Shown piece by piece: positions 19,975-28,604 of a DNA stretch of 50,192 nucleotides; the stretch's first letter is position 1, and each line of letters opens with the position of its first letter. The stretch is from JALORV01 sp035429805 (GTDB taxonomy: Bacteria > Pseudomonadota > Gammaproteobacteria > Burkholderiales > Burkholderiaceae_F). Location of the stretch: NCBI GenBank assembly GCA_035429805.1, contig DAOMFL010000021.1:1-50192 (forward strand). The letters run 5' to 3'. The translations under genes and the position numbers were made by a program. The notes under the pieces are model-generated. The model was not told the origin of the DNA. It ran no database searches and worked only from the letters and a program-made list of their open reading frames with translations.

Positions 19975-22350
19975 GTGTCCGAGGACAAGCCCGGCATCGA
20001 TAGCAAAGCTCCGCCCGCGCCACGCAAGCGCCCCTGGTACCTGAGCGGGCTGCTGTGGGCGGCCGGACTGGCCGGCGCCGCGGCCGTGTCGGCGGGGATG
20101 CTGCTCGTCTTCGCGTTCGCGATCGTGTACTCGAACCTGCCGCCGATCGACGCCCTCACCGATTACCGGCCGAAGATCCCGCTGCGCGTCTGGACGGCCG
20201 ACGGCCTGCTGATCGGCGAGTTCGGCGAAGAGCGGCGCGACTTCGTCGCGGTCGCCGACATACCGGACCTGATGAAGAAAGCGATCCTCGCCGCCGAGGA
20301 CGACCGCTTCTACGAGCATCACGGCGTGGACTACGGCGGGATCGCGCGCGCGGCGCTGTCGAACTTCGTGACCGGCCGCCGCGGCCAGGGCGGCAGCACG
20401 ATCACGATGCAGGTGGCGCGCAATTTCTTCCTCAGCTCCGAGCGCAGCTACGTGCGCAAGATCTACGAGATCGCGCTCGCCTTCAAGATCGAATCCTCGC
20501 TGTCCAAGGACCGCATCTTCGAGGTCTACGCGAACCAGATCTTCCTTGGCCAGCGCGCCTATGGCTTCGCCGCGGCGTCGCAGGTCTACTTCGGCAAGAA
20601 GCTGAAGGACGTCACGGTGGCGGAAATGGCGACACTCGCGGGCCTGCCGGTGGCGCCGAGCGCCTACAACCCGTTCGTGAATCCGAAGCGCGCGAAGATC
20701 CGCCAGCAATATGTGCTGTCGCGCATGCTCGACCTCGGCTACATCGACCGGCCGACCTACGAAGCCGCGCTGGCCCAGGAGCTGAAGCAACGCCAGGCGA
20801 ACGCCCTGGCCGGCGAAACCGGCCGCGTGCGGCTGCACGCCGAATACGCCGCCGAACTGGCTCGGCAGCTCGTCTTCGAGGTCTTCCGTGACGAGACCTA
20901 CACGCGCGGCCTGAACGTTGTCACGACGCTGCGTCGCGACGACCAGGAAGTCGCCTACGGCGCGCTGCGCAAGGCCGTGCTGGACTACGACCGCAAGTAC
21001 GGCTACCGCGGGCCCGAGGCGTTCATCGACCTCGCGAGCGATCCGGCGACGCATGACCAGCGCATCGAGGACGCCCTGGTCGAGGCGATCGACAGCCCCA
21101 ACATGGTCCCGGCGGTCGTGCTGGAAGCCTCACCGTCCCTCGTGCGCCTCGCGCTGCAGGGCGGACAGACGCTGGAGATCAAGGCAGACGGCCTCAAGTT
21201 CGTCGCTCCGTCGCTGTCTCCGAAGGCGCAGCCCAATCGGCGCATCGTCCCGGGCGCCGTCGTGCGCATCGCCCGCAATGACAAATCGGCCTGGGAGATC
21301 GTGCAGCTGCCGCAGGTCGAGGCCGCCTTTGTCGCCGCGAGTTCGCGCGACGGCGCGATCCGCGCGCTGATCGGCGGCTTCGATTTCAACCTCAACAAGT
21401 TCAACCACGTGACCCAGGCATGGCGCCAGCCGGGCTCCGCCTTCAAGCCGTTCATCTACTCCGCGTCTCTCGAGAAGGGGTTCACCCCGAGCACGCTGGT
21501 GAACGACGCGCCGCTGTCGATCGATCCTAATCTGACCGGCGGCCAGGTCTGGGAGCCGAAGAACTACGACGGCAAGTTCGAGGGTCCAATGCGGCTGCGC
21601 CAGGGGCTGGCAAAGTCCAAGAACCTGGTGTCGATCCGCATCCTGCAGGCGATCGGGCCCCGCTATGCGCAGGACTGGATCACGCGCTTTGGCTTCGAGG
21701 CCGACAAGCACCCCGCCTATCTGACGATGGCGCTCGGCGCCGGCTCCGTGACGCCGTGGGTGCTGCTCAATGGCTACTCGGTGTTCGCCAATGGGGGCTA
21801 CGGACTGCAGCTGCACCTGATCAGCAGGGTAACCGATGCCAGCGGCAAGACGCTGATGCAGGCACATCCGGTGACAGCGGGCAACGATGCCGTGCGCGTA
21901 CTGAACGAACGCAATGCCTTTGTAATGGACAGCCTGCTGAAGGAAGTTGCGCGGACGGGGACTGCCGCGCGCGCATCGGCCACGCTCAAGCGCGCGGATA
22001 TCGGCGGCAAGACCGGCACGACCAACGACTCGCATGATGCATGGTTCGCGGGCTATGGCGGCGATCTGGTCGCCGTCGCCTGGATGGGCTTCGACCAGCC
22101 GCGGCCGCTCGGGGAGCGCGAAACCGGCGGCGGGCTCGCGCTGCCGATCTGGATCAGCTACATGTCACGCGCGCTCAGCGGCGTGCCCGAAGTCGCTCGC
22201 AGCGCGCCCGACGGCATCGTGCAGCTTGGCGGCGAGTACTACTTCGTCGAGCATCAGCCAGGTCAGGGCGTTGCGAGTCTCGGCCTGGAAGACGGCCTGC
22301 CGCCAGAGGAGCAGACCAAGCGCGAGGCGGTGCGCGAGCAGATCTTCTAG
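19975..22350 (+). CDS. mrcA: penicillin-binding protein 1A, bifunctional
   Basis: This 791-residue class A enzyme polymerises and cross-links peptidoglycan. Residues 1-20 are cytoplasmic and Pro/Lys-rich, and a transmembrane anchor lies at about 22-50. The glycosyltransferase domain has the catalytic Glu in ILAAEDDRFYEHHGVD plus GGSTITMQVARNFFL and KIYEIALAFKIE. The transpeptidase domain has the nucleophile S488 in GSAFKPFIYS, the SKN motif in LAKSKNLVS, and the KTG triad in GGKTGTTND. The start is GTG with a poor ribosome binding site. The gene is divergent from pilMNOPQ, an arrangement common in proteobacteria; its product works in the periplasm. Confidence 0.96.
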   Translation: MSEDKPGIDSKAPPAPRKRPWYLSGLLWAAGLAGAAAVSAGMLLVFAFAIVYSNLPPIDALTDYRPKIPLRVWTADGLLIGEFGEERRDFVAVADIPDLMKKAILAAEDDRFYEHHGVDYGGIARAALSNFVTGRRGQGGSTITMQVARNFFLSSERSYVRKIYEIALAFKIESSLSKDRIFEVYANQIFLGQRAYGFAAASQVYFGKKLKDVTVAEMATLAGLPVAPSAYNPFVNPKRAKIRQQYVLSRMLDLGYIDRPTYEAALAQELKQRQANALAGETGRVRLHAEYAAELARQLVFEVFRDETYTRGLNVVTTLRRDDQEVAYGALRKAVLDYDRKYGYRGPEAFIDLASDPATHDQRIEDALVEAIDSPNMVPAVVLEASPSLVRLALQGGQTLEIKADGLKFVAPSLSPKAQPNRRIVPGAVVRIARNDKSAWEIVQLPQVEAAFVAASSRDGAIRALIGGFDFNLNKFNHVTQAWRQPGSAFKPFIYSASLEKGFTPSTLVNDAPLSIDPNLTGGQVWEPKNYDGKFEGPMRLRQGLAKSKNLVSIRILQAIGPRYAQDWITRFGFEADKHPAYLTMALGAGSVTPWVLLNGYSVFANGGYGLQLHLISRVTDASGKTLMQAHPVTAGNDAVRVLNERNAFVMDSLLKEVARTGTAARASATLKRADIGGKTGTTNDSHDAWFAGYGGDLVAVAWMGFDQPRPLGERETGGGLALPIWISYMSRALSGVPEVARSAPDGIVQLGGEYYFVEHQPGQGVASLGLEDGLPPEEQTKREAVREQIF

Positions 22351-22379
22351 ACCGGCCGCCGGCCGCTATCCCGCGCTCG

Positions 22380-22706
22380 CTACGCAGGCCGTCCGCCGAA
22401 GACGACCGGCGTTCCGCCCTGGGATGAAATGACGCGCGACAGCGAGGCGAAGAACTCGCTGCCGTCCCGAGTATCGCGCCACGCACCGTCGATCCATGCG
22501 TAATGATGCGCGCCGCTGCGCGCTGCGAGCCACAGCTGCTGCATCGGCGCCTGGCTGTTGACGACGATGCGCGAGCCGTCATCGAGCTCGAGCGTCAGCA
22601 CGTTGCCGGAGCGACTGGCCTCGATGTCGACACCGGCCGCGTCGATCGCGCTTTCGATTTGCCGCAGCGCCAGCTCGGCACGCTCCATGAATTCGGATTC
22701 GGTCAT
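22380..22706 (-). CDS. cyaY: iron-sulfur assembly frataxin homologue
   Basis: This 108-residue frataxin-like protein modulates iron supply and cysteine desulfurase in cluster assembly. The acidic first helix ESEFMERAELALRQIESAI and the sheet motif NVLTLELDDGSRIVVNSQAPMQQLWLAA, then HHYAWIDGAWRDTRDG, are diagnostic. It is divergent from lptM with only 18 bp between start codons, so the promoters must overlap the opposite coding regions. Its 3' end faces the end of the PBP1A gene, 29 bp away. Confidence 0.95.
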   Translation of the reverse strand: MTESEFMERAELALRQIESAIDAAGVDIEASRSGNVLTLELDDGSRIVVNSQAPMQQLWLAARSGAHHYAWIDGAWRDTRDGSEFFASLSRVISSQGGTPVVFGGRPA

Positions 22707-22724
22707 GCTAGAGTCGTTTGCACC

Positions 22725-22916
22725 ATGAAGGGATTCCGACTCGGCATTCTAGGCATCGCGCTCGGGCTCGGACTCGCCGGGTGCGGGCAGAAGGGTCCGC
22801 TGTTCCTGCCGCCGCCGGCCGCTGCACCGCAGTCGCGCGCGCCGTCGGACGCGCCGGCCGAAAGGCCGGTTCCGCGTTCGCCCGACGACGTGCCGTCGAC
22901 CAGCGAAAAGAAATGA
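22725..22916 (+). CDS. lptM: small LPS-assembly lipoprotein
   Basis: This is a 63-residue lipoprotein. The signal has a lipobox LAGC followed by GQKGPLFLPPP, the hallmark of the YifL/LptM family, which in E. coli assists maturation of the LptDE translocon. The rest is Pro/Ala/Ser-rich and disordered. The stop overlaps the lysA start as ATGA. The lptM-lysA order beside cyaY is conserved in proteobacteria. Confidence 0.9.
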   Translation: MKGFRLGILGIALGLGLAGCGQKGPLFLPPPAAAPQSRAPSDAPAERPVPRSPDDVPSTSEKK

Positions 22917-24187
22917 CGGAGGCGCTTCCCGCCGCGGTCGGGTTCGACTACCGCGACCGGCAGCTCCACTGCGAGGACGTCGCCGTCGCCGACCTCGCGG
23001 CACGCTTCGGCACGCCGCTTTACGTCTACTCACGCGCGGCGATCACCGCCGCCTTTCGCGCCTACGCCGACGCGCTGGCCGGCCGGCGCGCGCTGGTCTG
23101 CTACGCGATGAAGGCCAATTCGAACCTCGCCGTGCTGAACCTGCTGGCGCGCCTGGGCGCCGGGTTCGACATCGTGTCTGGGGGCGAACTCACGCGCGTG
23201 CTGGCGGCGGGCGGCGATCCTGCGCAGGTTGTCTTTTCGGGTGTCGGCAAGAGCGAGATCGAGATCCAGCAGGCACTCGACGCCGGAATCCTGTGCTTCA
23301 ACATCGAATCGGCCGGCGAACTCGACCGGATCGACAGCGTCGCCTGCGCGCTCGGGCGACGGGCGCGCATCTCGGTCCGCGTCAATCCCGATGTGGATGC
23401 GCGCACCCACCCTTACATCTCGACCGGCCTGAAGGACAACAAGTTCGGCGTCAGCACAGACGAGGCACTGGCGCTGTACCGCCGGGCGGCGCGCAGCCCC
23501 GGGCTCGAGGTCGCAGGCATCGACTGCCACATCGGTTCGCAGATCACCGAGATCGCGCCTTACCTGGATGCAGCCGAGCGCGTGCTCGACATCGTCGACG
23601 CGATCGAGCGCGACGGCATCCGGCTGCGTCACATCGACTTCGGCGGCGGACTGGGCATCCGGTACCGGAACGAATCGCCGCCGGCCACCGGCATCTTGGT
23701 CGCCGAGCTGCTGCGCAAGCTCGATGCGCGCGGCCTGTCGGACCGGACGGTTCTCTTCGAGCCGGGCCGGTCCATCGTCGGCAACGCCGGCATCCTCGTG
23801 ACGCGGGTCGAGTACCTGAAGCATGGAGCAACCCGCAACTTCGCCATCGTCGACGCCGCGATGAACGACCTGCTGCGCCCGACGCTGTACGACGCGTGGA
23901 TGGGGGTGGTTCCCGTCGCTCCCGGCGCGGCCCCACTACAGGCCTATGACATCGTCGGACCGGTGTGCGAAACCGGCGACTGGCTGGCCCGCGACCGCAA
24001 GCTCGCGCTGGCCGTCGGCGATCTCATCGCAATCACCGGTGCCGGCGCCTACGGCATGGTGATGAGTTCCAACTACAACACGCGGCCACGGGCCGCCGAG
24101 GTCCTCGTCGACCGCGATCGCGCCTATTGCGTGCGGCGGCGCGAGACGGTGGCGGAACTCTTCGCCGGGGAATCGACGCTGCCCTGA
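22913..24187 (+). CDS. lysA: diaminopimelate decarboxylase
   Basis: This 424-residue PLP enzyme forms lysine from meso-diaminopimelate, the last step of lysine synthesis. The PLP lysine is K67 in YAMKANSN. The phosphate-binding glycines lie in FGGGLGIRY, EPGRSIVGNAG binds cofactor and substrate, and CETGDW supplies the active-site Cys from the second subunit. The chosen ATG overlaps the lptM stop. The last 64 bp overlap the 3' end of msrQ on the other strand. Confidence 0.97.
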   Translation: MTEALPAAVGFDYRDRQLHCEDVAVADLAARFGTPLYVYSRAAITAAFRAYADALAGRRALVCYAMKANSNLAVLNLLARLGAGFDIVSGGELTRVLAAGGDPAQVVFSGVGKSEIEIQQALDAGILCFNIESAGELDRIDSVACALGRRARISVRVNPDVDARTHPYISTGLKDNKFGVSTDEALALYRRAARSPGLEVAGIDCHIGSQITEIAPYLDAAERVLDIVDAIERDGIRLRHIDFGGGLGIRYRNESPPATGILVAELLRKLDARGLSDRTVLFEPGRSIVGNAGILVTRVEYLKHGATRNFAIVDAAMNDLLRPTLYDAWMGVVPVAPGAAPLQAYDIVGPVCETGDWLARDRKLALAVGDLIAITGAGAYGMVMSSNYNTRPRAAEVLVDRDRAYCVRRRETVAELFAGESTLP

Positions 24188-24846
24188 GGGCGACCGCCCG
24201 ACGCGCCGAGGCGCGCCGAGACGGCGTGCGCGATGCGGGCACCCAGCAGGGTCGCCAGCACGCCCCCGTAGATCATCGGCTGCGACAGGTCGTTCTTCGC
24301 GAGCTTGTGATACCAGTAGTGCAGCACCCCAAGTACGGCGACCAGATAGACCGCACGGTGCAGGCGACGCCAGTTGCGGCCACCGAGTCTGCGCACCATC
24401 GCGTCCGAGGAGGTGAGCGCCAGTGGCAGCATCAGCAGGAATGCGGCAAAGCCGAACGTCAGGTACGGCCGCTTCACCACATCGGCGAAGATGGCGGTCC
24501 AGTCGAACCAGTGGTCGAGCCAGACGAACGCGGCCAGGTGCAGGCAGGCGTAGAAAAACGCCCACAGGCCCAGCATGCGGCGCAGCCGCACGAGCCAGGT
24601 CCAGCCGGTGAGCCGGCGCAGTGGGGTGACCGCAAGCACCACGAGCAGCAGCACGAGTGTCCAGGTGCCCAGGGACCGCAGGATCGCTTCGACGGGATTC
24701 GCACCCAGGCTGCCCACGACACCACGCCCGATCAGGGCCACCAGCGGGATTGCGGCCAGGACGAATACGCCCGCGCGGATGACTGCCAGCGACGACGGTG
24801 CAGGCACCTGAAGCATCGGAACCCGGCCGAGCGGACGACCCGCCAT
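24124..24846 (-). CDS. msrQ: heme-binding membrane subunit of the periplasmic MsrPQ repair system
   Basis: This 240-residue membrane protein has about six transmembrane helices and heme-ligand histidines in FFYACLHLAAFVWLDHW and RRLHRAVYLVAVLGVLHYWYH. It passes quinone-derived electrons to MsrP. The ATG shares a base with the msrP stop (TGATG), so the genes are coupled. The C-terminal tail is hydrophilic and runs 64 bp into lysA on the opposite strand; an earlier natural stop is absent. Confidence 0.94.
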   Translation of the reverse strand: MAGRPLGRVPMLQVPAPSSLAVIRAGVFVLAAIPLVALIGRGVVGSLGANPVEAILRSLGTWTLVLLLVVLAVTPLRRLTGWTWLVRLRRMLGLWAFFYACLHLAAFVWLDHWFDWTAIFADVVKRPYLTFGFAAFLLMLPLALTSSDAMVRRLGGRNWRRLHRAVYLVAVLGVLHYWYHKLAKNDLSQPMIYGGVLATLLGARIAHAVSARLGASGGRPQGSVDSPAKSSATVSRRRTQ

Positions 24847-25790
24847 CAGTAGAGCTTCATCAGGTCCATGCCCGCATAAAGGGCGGCCACCTGGTCCGCG
24901 TAGCCATTGAACATCTGCGTGGGACGCCGCCGGTTGAAGATCTCCTCGCCAAGGCGGCGCTCGCTCTTCTGGCTCCAGCGCGGGTGGTCGCGTTCCGGGT
25001 TGACGTTCGAGTAGAACCCGTACTCCGCCGGGTTGGACTTCTGCCAGGCCGTTGCCGGCTGCCGGTCGCTGAAGCGGATCCGCACGATCGACTTCGCGCT
25101 CTTGAAGCCGTACTTCCACGGGACCACGATACGCAGCGGCGCGCCATTTTGCGCGGGCAGCACCTGGCCGTACATGCCGAACGTCAGCAGCGTGAGCGGA
25201 TGCATCGCCTCGTCGAGGCGCAGGCCTTCCGTATAGGGCCAGTCGATCACCGCGGAACCGAGCCCCGGCATCTGCTTCGGGTCGGCCAGCGTCGTGAACT
25301 CCACGAATTTTGCGTTCCCCGTGGGTTCGACGCGTCGAATCAGCTCGGCCAGTGGATAGCCGATCCACGGCACCACCGCCGACCAGGCCTCGACACAGCG
25401 CAGCCGGTAGACGCGTTCCTCCAGCGGCGCCAGCTTCAGCAGGTCCCCGATGTCGAAGCTGCGGGGCGCCTTGACCTCGCCATCGACGCGCACCGTCCAC
25501 GGTCGCGTCTTCAGCCGCGTCGGCGCGTAGCGCGACGGGTCGTCCTTCTCGGTGCCGAATTCATAGAAGTTGCAGTAGCTCGTCACCAGCGTTAAGGGCG
25601 TAGGCTTCTCCATCGTCGAGTAGCTTCCGGGGCGGGCCGGCAGCGGCGCGGCCTGGGCGCGCAGCATCGGCGGAACCACGGCGGCGGCGACGCCGGCTGC
25701 GCCGAGTCTCAGCAAGGCGCGTCGGCCGCGGAAGACGTTCTCTGGCGTGATCTCGGACGGCGCGATCACCGGCGCATGACGAATCAACAT
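24846..25790 (-). CDS. msrP: periplasmic methionine sulfoxide reductase, molybdopterin subunit
   Basis: This 314-residue protein is exported folded through the Tat pathway: the twin arginines sit in FRGRRALLRLGAAG. The start MLIRHAPVIAPSEITPENVF matches the conserved family beginning, so I choose the ATG at 25790 over a longer frame. C132 in RLRCVEAWSAVVPW is the molybdenum ligand. With msrQ it repairs oxidised methionines in envelope proteins. It is divergent from guaC across 146 bp. Confidence 0.95.
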   Translation of the reverse strand: MLIRHAPVIAPSEITPENVFRGRRALLRLGAAGVAAAVVPPMLRAQAAPLPARPGSYSTMEKPTPLTLVTSYCNFYEFGTEKDDPSRYAPTRLKTRPWTVRVDGEVKAPRSFDIGDLLKLAPLEERVYRLRCVEAWSAVVPWIGYPLAELIRRVEPTGNAKFVEFTTLADPKQMPGLGSAVIDWPYTEGLRLDEAMHPLTLLTFGMYGQVLPAQNGAPLRIVVPWKYGFKSAKSIVRIRFSDRQPATAWQKSNPAEYGFYSNVNPERDHPRWSQKSERRLGEEIFNRRRPTQMFNGYADQVAALYAGMDLMKLY

Positions 25791-25936
25791 CGCACTTGCT
25801 CCCGCTCCCGTGGGCCACCCGTCGAGCGCCGCGCCCAGGCTGCGCCCGGTGCCCACCCGGAGTCTGACAACATCGCGCGCCGGCAGTTTCGCCCGCTAGA
25901 CTCGACCGAACCGCACCGCGTCCGTACGGAGCCGCC

Positions 25937-26977
25937 ATGCATATCGAACATGAAGTCAAACTCGACTTCAAGGACGTCCTGATCCGTCCGAAGCGCTCGA
26001 CGCTGACCTCGCGCTCCGATGTCGACATCACGCGCGACTTCGTGTTCCGCCACGCCGGCGTGAAGTATCACGGCATCCCGATCATCGCATCGAACATGGA
26101 CACGACGGGCACCTTCGAGATGGCGCGGGCACTGGACCGGTTCCGCCTGTCGACTGCGCTGCACAAGCACTACAGCATCGAGGATGCCGTCGCCTTCTTC
26201 CGCTCGCTCGAGCGCAAGTCGGCGGCGTTCTACTCGATGGGGATCACCAAGGCCGACGAAGAAAAATTCAGACGCGTGATGGACGCCGGGGCTGAGGCCA
26301 TCGAATACGTGTGCATCGACGTGGCCAACGGTTACCACGAGAATTTCGTGACCTTCGTCACACGCATACGCACCTCGTATCCGCGCCTCGTGATCATGGC
26401 CGGCAACGTGGTCACCGGCGAGATGACCGAGGAACTGCTCCTTTCGGGCGCCGACATCGTCAAGGTCGGCATCGGACCGGGCTCCGTCTGCACCACACGC
26501 AAGATGACCGGCGTCGGGTATCCGCAGCTGTCGGCAGTGATCGAATGCGCGGACGCGGCCCACGGATTGTCGGGTCTCATCTGCGCCGACGGCGGCTGCT
26601 CCACGCCGGGCGACGTCGCCAAGGCATTTGGCGGAGGAGCCGACTTCGTGATGCTCGGTGGCATGTTTGCCGGCCATGACGAGTCCGGTGGCGAGCGCAT
26701 CGAGCGCGACGGAAAGAGCTACCAGCGCTTCTACGGCATGAGCAGCAAGGCGGCGATGGAGCGCTATTCCGGCGGGGTGGCAGGCTACCGTGCGGCGGAA
26801 GGCAAGGAAGTCCTGGTGCCATATCGCGGCCCGGTCGCCGAGACCGCGCAGGAGATCCTCGGCGGAGTGCGCTCGGCCTGCACTTACGTCGGCGCGCGCC
26901 GGCTCAAGGAACTGTCGAAACGCACGACGTTCGTGCGCGTCACGCAGCAGGTCAACGAGGTCTTCGGCAAGGCCTGA
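25937..26977 (+). CDS. guaC: GMP reductase
   Basis: This 346-residue TIM-barrel enzyme reduces GMP to IMP with NADPH. The catalytic Cys is C185 in GIGPGSVCTTRKMTGVGYPQ. The N-terminus LDFKDVLIRPKRSTL and the missing CBS domains separate it from IMP dehydrogenase. The GGCSTPGDVAKAFGGGADFVMLGG segment (split here as GGCSTPGDV and GADFVMLGG) binds the nucleotide phosphate. The ATG has a CGGAG box. A TAGACT at about 25907 could be the -10, but no good -35 is visible. Confidence 0.95.
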   Translation: MHIEHEVKLDFKDVLIRPKRSTLTSRSDVDITRDFVFRHAGVKYHGIPIIASNMDTTGTFEMARALDRFRLSTALHKHYSIEDAVAFFRSLERKSAAFYSMGITKADEEKFRRVMDAGAEAIEYVCIDVANGYHENFVTFVTRIRTSYPRLVIMAGNVVTGEMTEELLLSGADIVKVGIGPGSVCTTRKMTGVGYPQLSAVIECADAAHGLSGLICADGGCSTPGDVAKAFGGGADFVMLGGMFAGHDESGGERIERDGKSYQRFYGMSSKAAMERYSGGVAGYRAAEGKEVLVPYRGPVAETAQEILGGVRSACTYVGARRLKELSKRTTFVRVTQQVNEVFGKA

Positions 26978-27002
26978 GGCCCTGCCGGAAACTGCAGGCG
27001 AC

Positions 27003-27659
27003 TTACCTGCGCAGCCCCTGGATGTAGTCCGCGACCGCGGCAATCTCGGCGTCCGAAAGGCGCGCTGCGATCTGCTGCATCGGGACGTTATTGCGGCGGG
27101 TGCCGTCGCGGAAGGCCTTCAGCGTGGCCTCCGTGTATTCCGAATGCTGTCCGGCAAGGCGCGGGTACTGGTCCGGGATCCCGGCGCCCGCCGGGTTGTG
27201 ACAGCCGGAACACGCCGGCAGTGACTTCTGCGGCAGTCCGGCACGCCAGATGCGCTGACCGAGCTCCAGCGTGTCCTTGTTGCGCGCCGTTCCGGGTTTC
27301 GCCGCCTGGCTCGAGAACCAGGCCGCAACATCGCGGCGATCCTGTTCCGACAGGCTGGGTGCAATGCCGTTCATGATCGCATTCTCGCGGGCCGGCTTCT
27401 GCGCTCCGGAGCGCACCGTGTAATCGCCCAGTTGCTTGACGAGGTAGTGGGCATGCTGCTGGGCGAGCTTCGGATTGCCGGAGATCGTCGAATTGCCATC
27501 CGCGGCGTGGCACGTCGCGCAGACCTGCGAGGCGACCTGCTGACCCCGCGCCGCGTCCGCCTTCGCCACTGCCTTTTCCTGGGCAACCGACGGGACGGCG
27601 ACCGCCCCGGCCACGACCACAAGCACGGTTGCGCAACCACGCCACATCGACATTTTCAT
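27003..27659 (-). CDS. diheme cytochrome c4
   Basis: This 218-residue periplasmic protein has a signal peptide ending near PSVAQ and two c-type heme sites, CATCH (C47, C50, H51) and CSGCH (C150, C153, H154), each in its own small domain of about 90 residues. The two-domain layout and length match cytochrome c4, an electron donor to terminal oxidases. It is divergent from engB; the short shared region has an outward-facing TATTCT/TAGAAT that could serve either strand. Confidence 0.9.
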   Translation of the reverse strand: MKMSMWRGCATVLVVVAGAVAVPSVAQEKAVAKADAARGQQVASQVCATCHAADGNSTISGNPKLAQQHAHYLVKQLGDYTVRSGAQKPARENAIMNGIAPSLSEQDRRDVAAWFSSQAAKPGTARNKDTLELGQRIWRAGLPQKSLPACSGCHNPAGAGIPDQYPRLAGQHSEYTEATLKAFRDGTRRNNVPMQQIAARLSDAEIAAVADYIQGLRR

Positions 27660-27802
27660 TGCATGCCCTTGACGGTTTATGACGCCCGGACCCGATCGAT
27701 CTGCCTGCGCAGTCCCCTTGAACGCGGGGCCGCGGCGCCGTTCCGGCCGTTTTGCAAAGCCGCGTATTCTACCGAAGTCCGGTCCTACGCCCGTCGCTCG
27801 CC

Positions 27803-28423
27803 TTGGCGCTGTTCCACTCTGCCCACTTCGTCACGTCGGTCGCCGAACTGCAGTCCATCGTCGCCCCCGGCCTGCCCGAAATTGCCTTTGCCGGACGCTC
27901 GAATGCCGGCAAGTCGACCGTCATCAACGTGCTGACCCAGCAGAAGCGGCTCGCCTTCGCGAGTAAGACGCCGGGACGCACTCAGATGCTGAACTTCTTC
28001 GCCCTGAGCGAGAAGAACGAGCTCGGCGAAAGGGTCGACCGCGGCTTTCTGGTCGATCTGCCCGGCTACGGCTACGCGAAAGCCGACGCCGGTCAGCGGT
28101 CGACCTGGGATGCACTGGTCGGCGGCTACGTCCGCGAACGCCAGTCGTTGATCGGCATAGTCCTTGTCATGGACGCGCGCCGTCCGTTCATGCCGGGGGA
28201 CGACGCGCTGCTCGCATTTGTCGACCGTCGCGGCTGCCTGCTGCATTTCCTGCTCAACAAGTCCGACCAGCTCGGCACGGCGGAAAGGCGCGCGGCACTT
28301 GCGACGGCACGCAGAAAAGCCGAGGCGATCGGCCCGCGTGCCAGTGCGCAACTGTTTTCAGGGCTCAAGCGCGAAGGGATCGAAGAACTGACGGAGACGC
28401 TAACCCGCTGGCTCTTCGCCTGA
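27803..28423 (+). CDS. engB: ribosome biogenesis GTPase YihA/EngB
   Basis: This is a small GTPase needed for large-subunit assembly. G1 is AGRSNAGKST, G3 is DLPGYGYA and G4 is NKSDQ; the N-terminal FHSAHFVTSVAEL precedes the G domain. I choose a TTG at 27803 (206 residues), because MALFHSAHF matches family N-termini, but there is no clear Shine-Dalgarno; a TTG at 27752 is the alternative. It lies between cytochrome c4 and hemB, a conserved betaproteobacterial order. Confidence 0.88.
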   Translation: MALFHSAHFVTSVAELQSIVAPGLPEIAFAGRSNAGKSTVINVLTQQKRLAFASKTPGRTQMLNFFALSEKNELGERVDRGFLVDLPGYGYAKADAGQRSTWDALVGGYVRERQSLIGIVLVMDARRPFMPGDDALLAFVDRRGCLLHFLLNKSDQLGTAERRAALATARRKAEAIGPRASAQLFSGLKREGIEELTETLTRWLFA

Positions 28424-28446
28424 CGATCGACCGCGCCGTATCATGG

Positions 28447-28600
28447 ATGCGAAAAAAAATGCCCCGGGCTTTTTCCGGGGCATCAAGGCCTTAAGTAATC
28501 AAGGCACCCGCTCAGGGAGGTGAAGCGGGAGACGACGGACGAACCATCATCTTCGTCGCACGATAGCGAACAGCGTTCACGACTTCGAGTTGGGATTTCC
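28447..28600 (-). ncRNA. candidate small RNA with anti-Shine-Dalgarno loop
   Basis: On the minus strand, a hairpin with stem CCCGCT/AGCGGG (28524-28529 with 28507-28512) exposes an 11-base loop TCACCTCCCTG, complementary to ribosome binding sites. About 25 bases later a strong intrinsic terminator follows. No annotated minus-strand gene ends here, since both neighbours are on the plus strand. A short frame (GTG start, 22 codons, ending in the loop) exists but has no usable ribosome binding site. The 5' end is unknown; the start given is a rough bound. It would run antisense to the hemB leader. Confidence 0.35.
28452..28483 (-). terminator. minus-strand intrinsic terminator between engB and hemB
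   Basis: A 9-bp stem, ATGCCCCGG with CCGGGGCAT (28459-28467 and 28475-28483) and a 7-base loop, is followed on the minus strand by seven T residues. On the plus strand the hairpin is followed by CAAGGCC, with no U run, so its orientation is opposite to both flanking genes. Confidence 0.8.
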
Positions 28601-28604
28601 CCTC

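Noticed and set aside
25791..25936. A clear sigma-70 promoter for guaC
   Set aside because: TAGACT near 25907 has no acceptable -35 at 16-18 bp, so no feature was entered.
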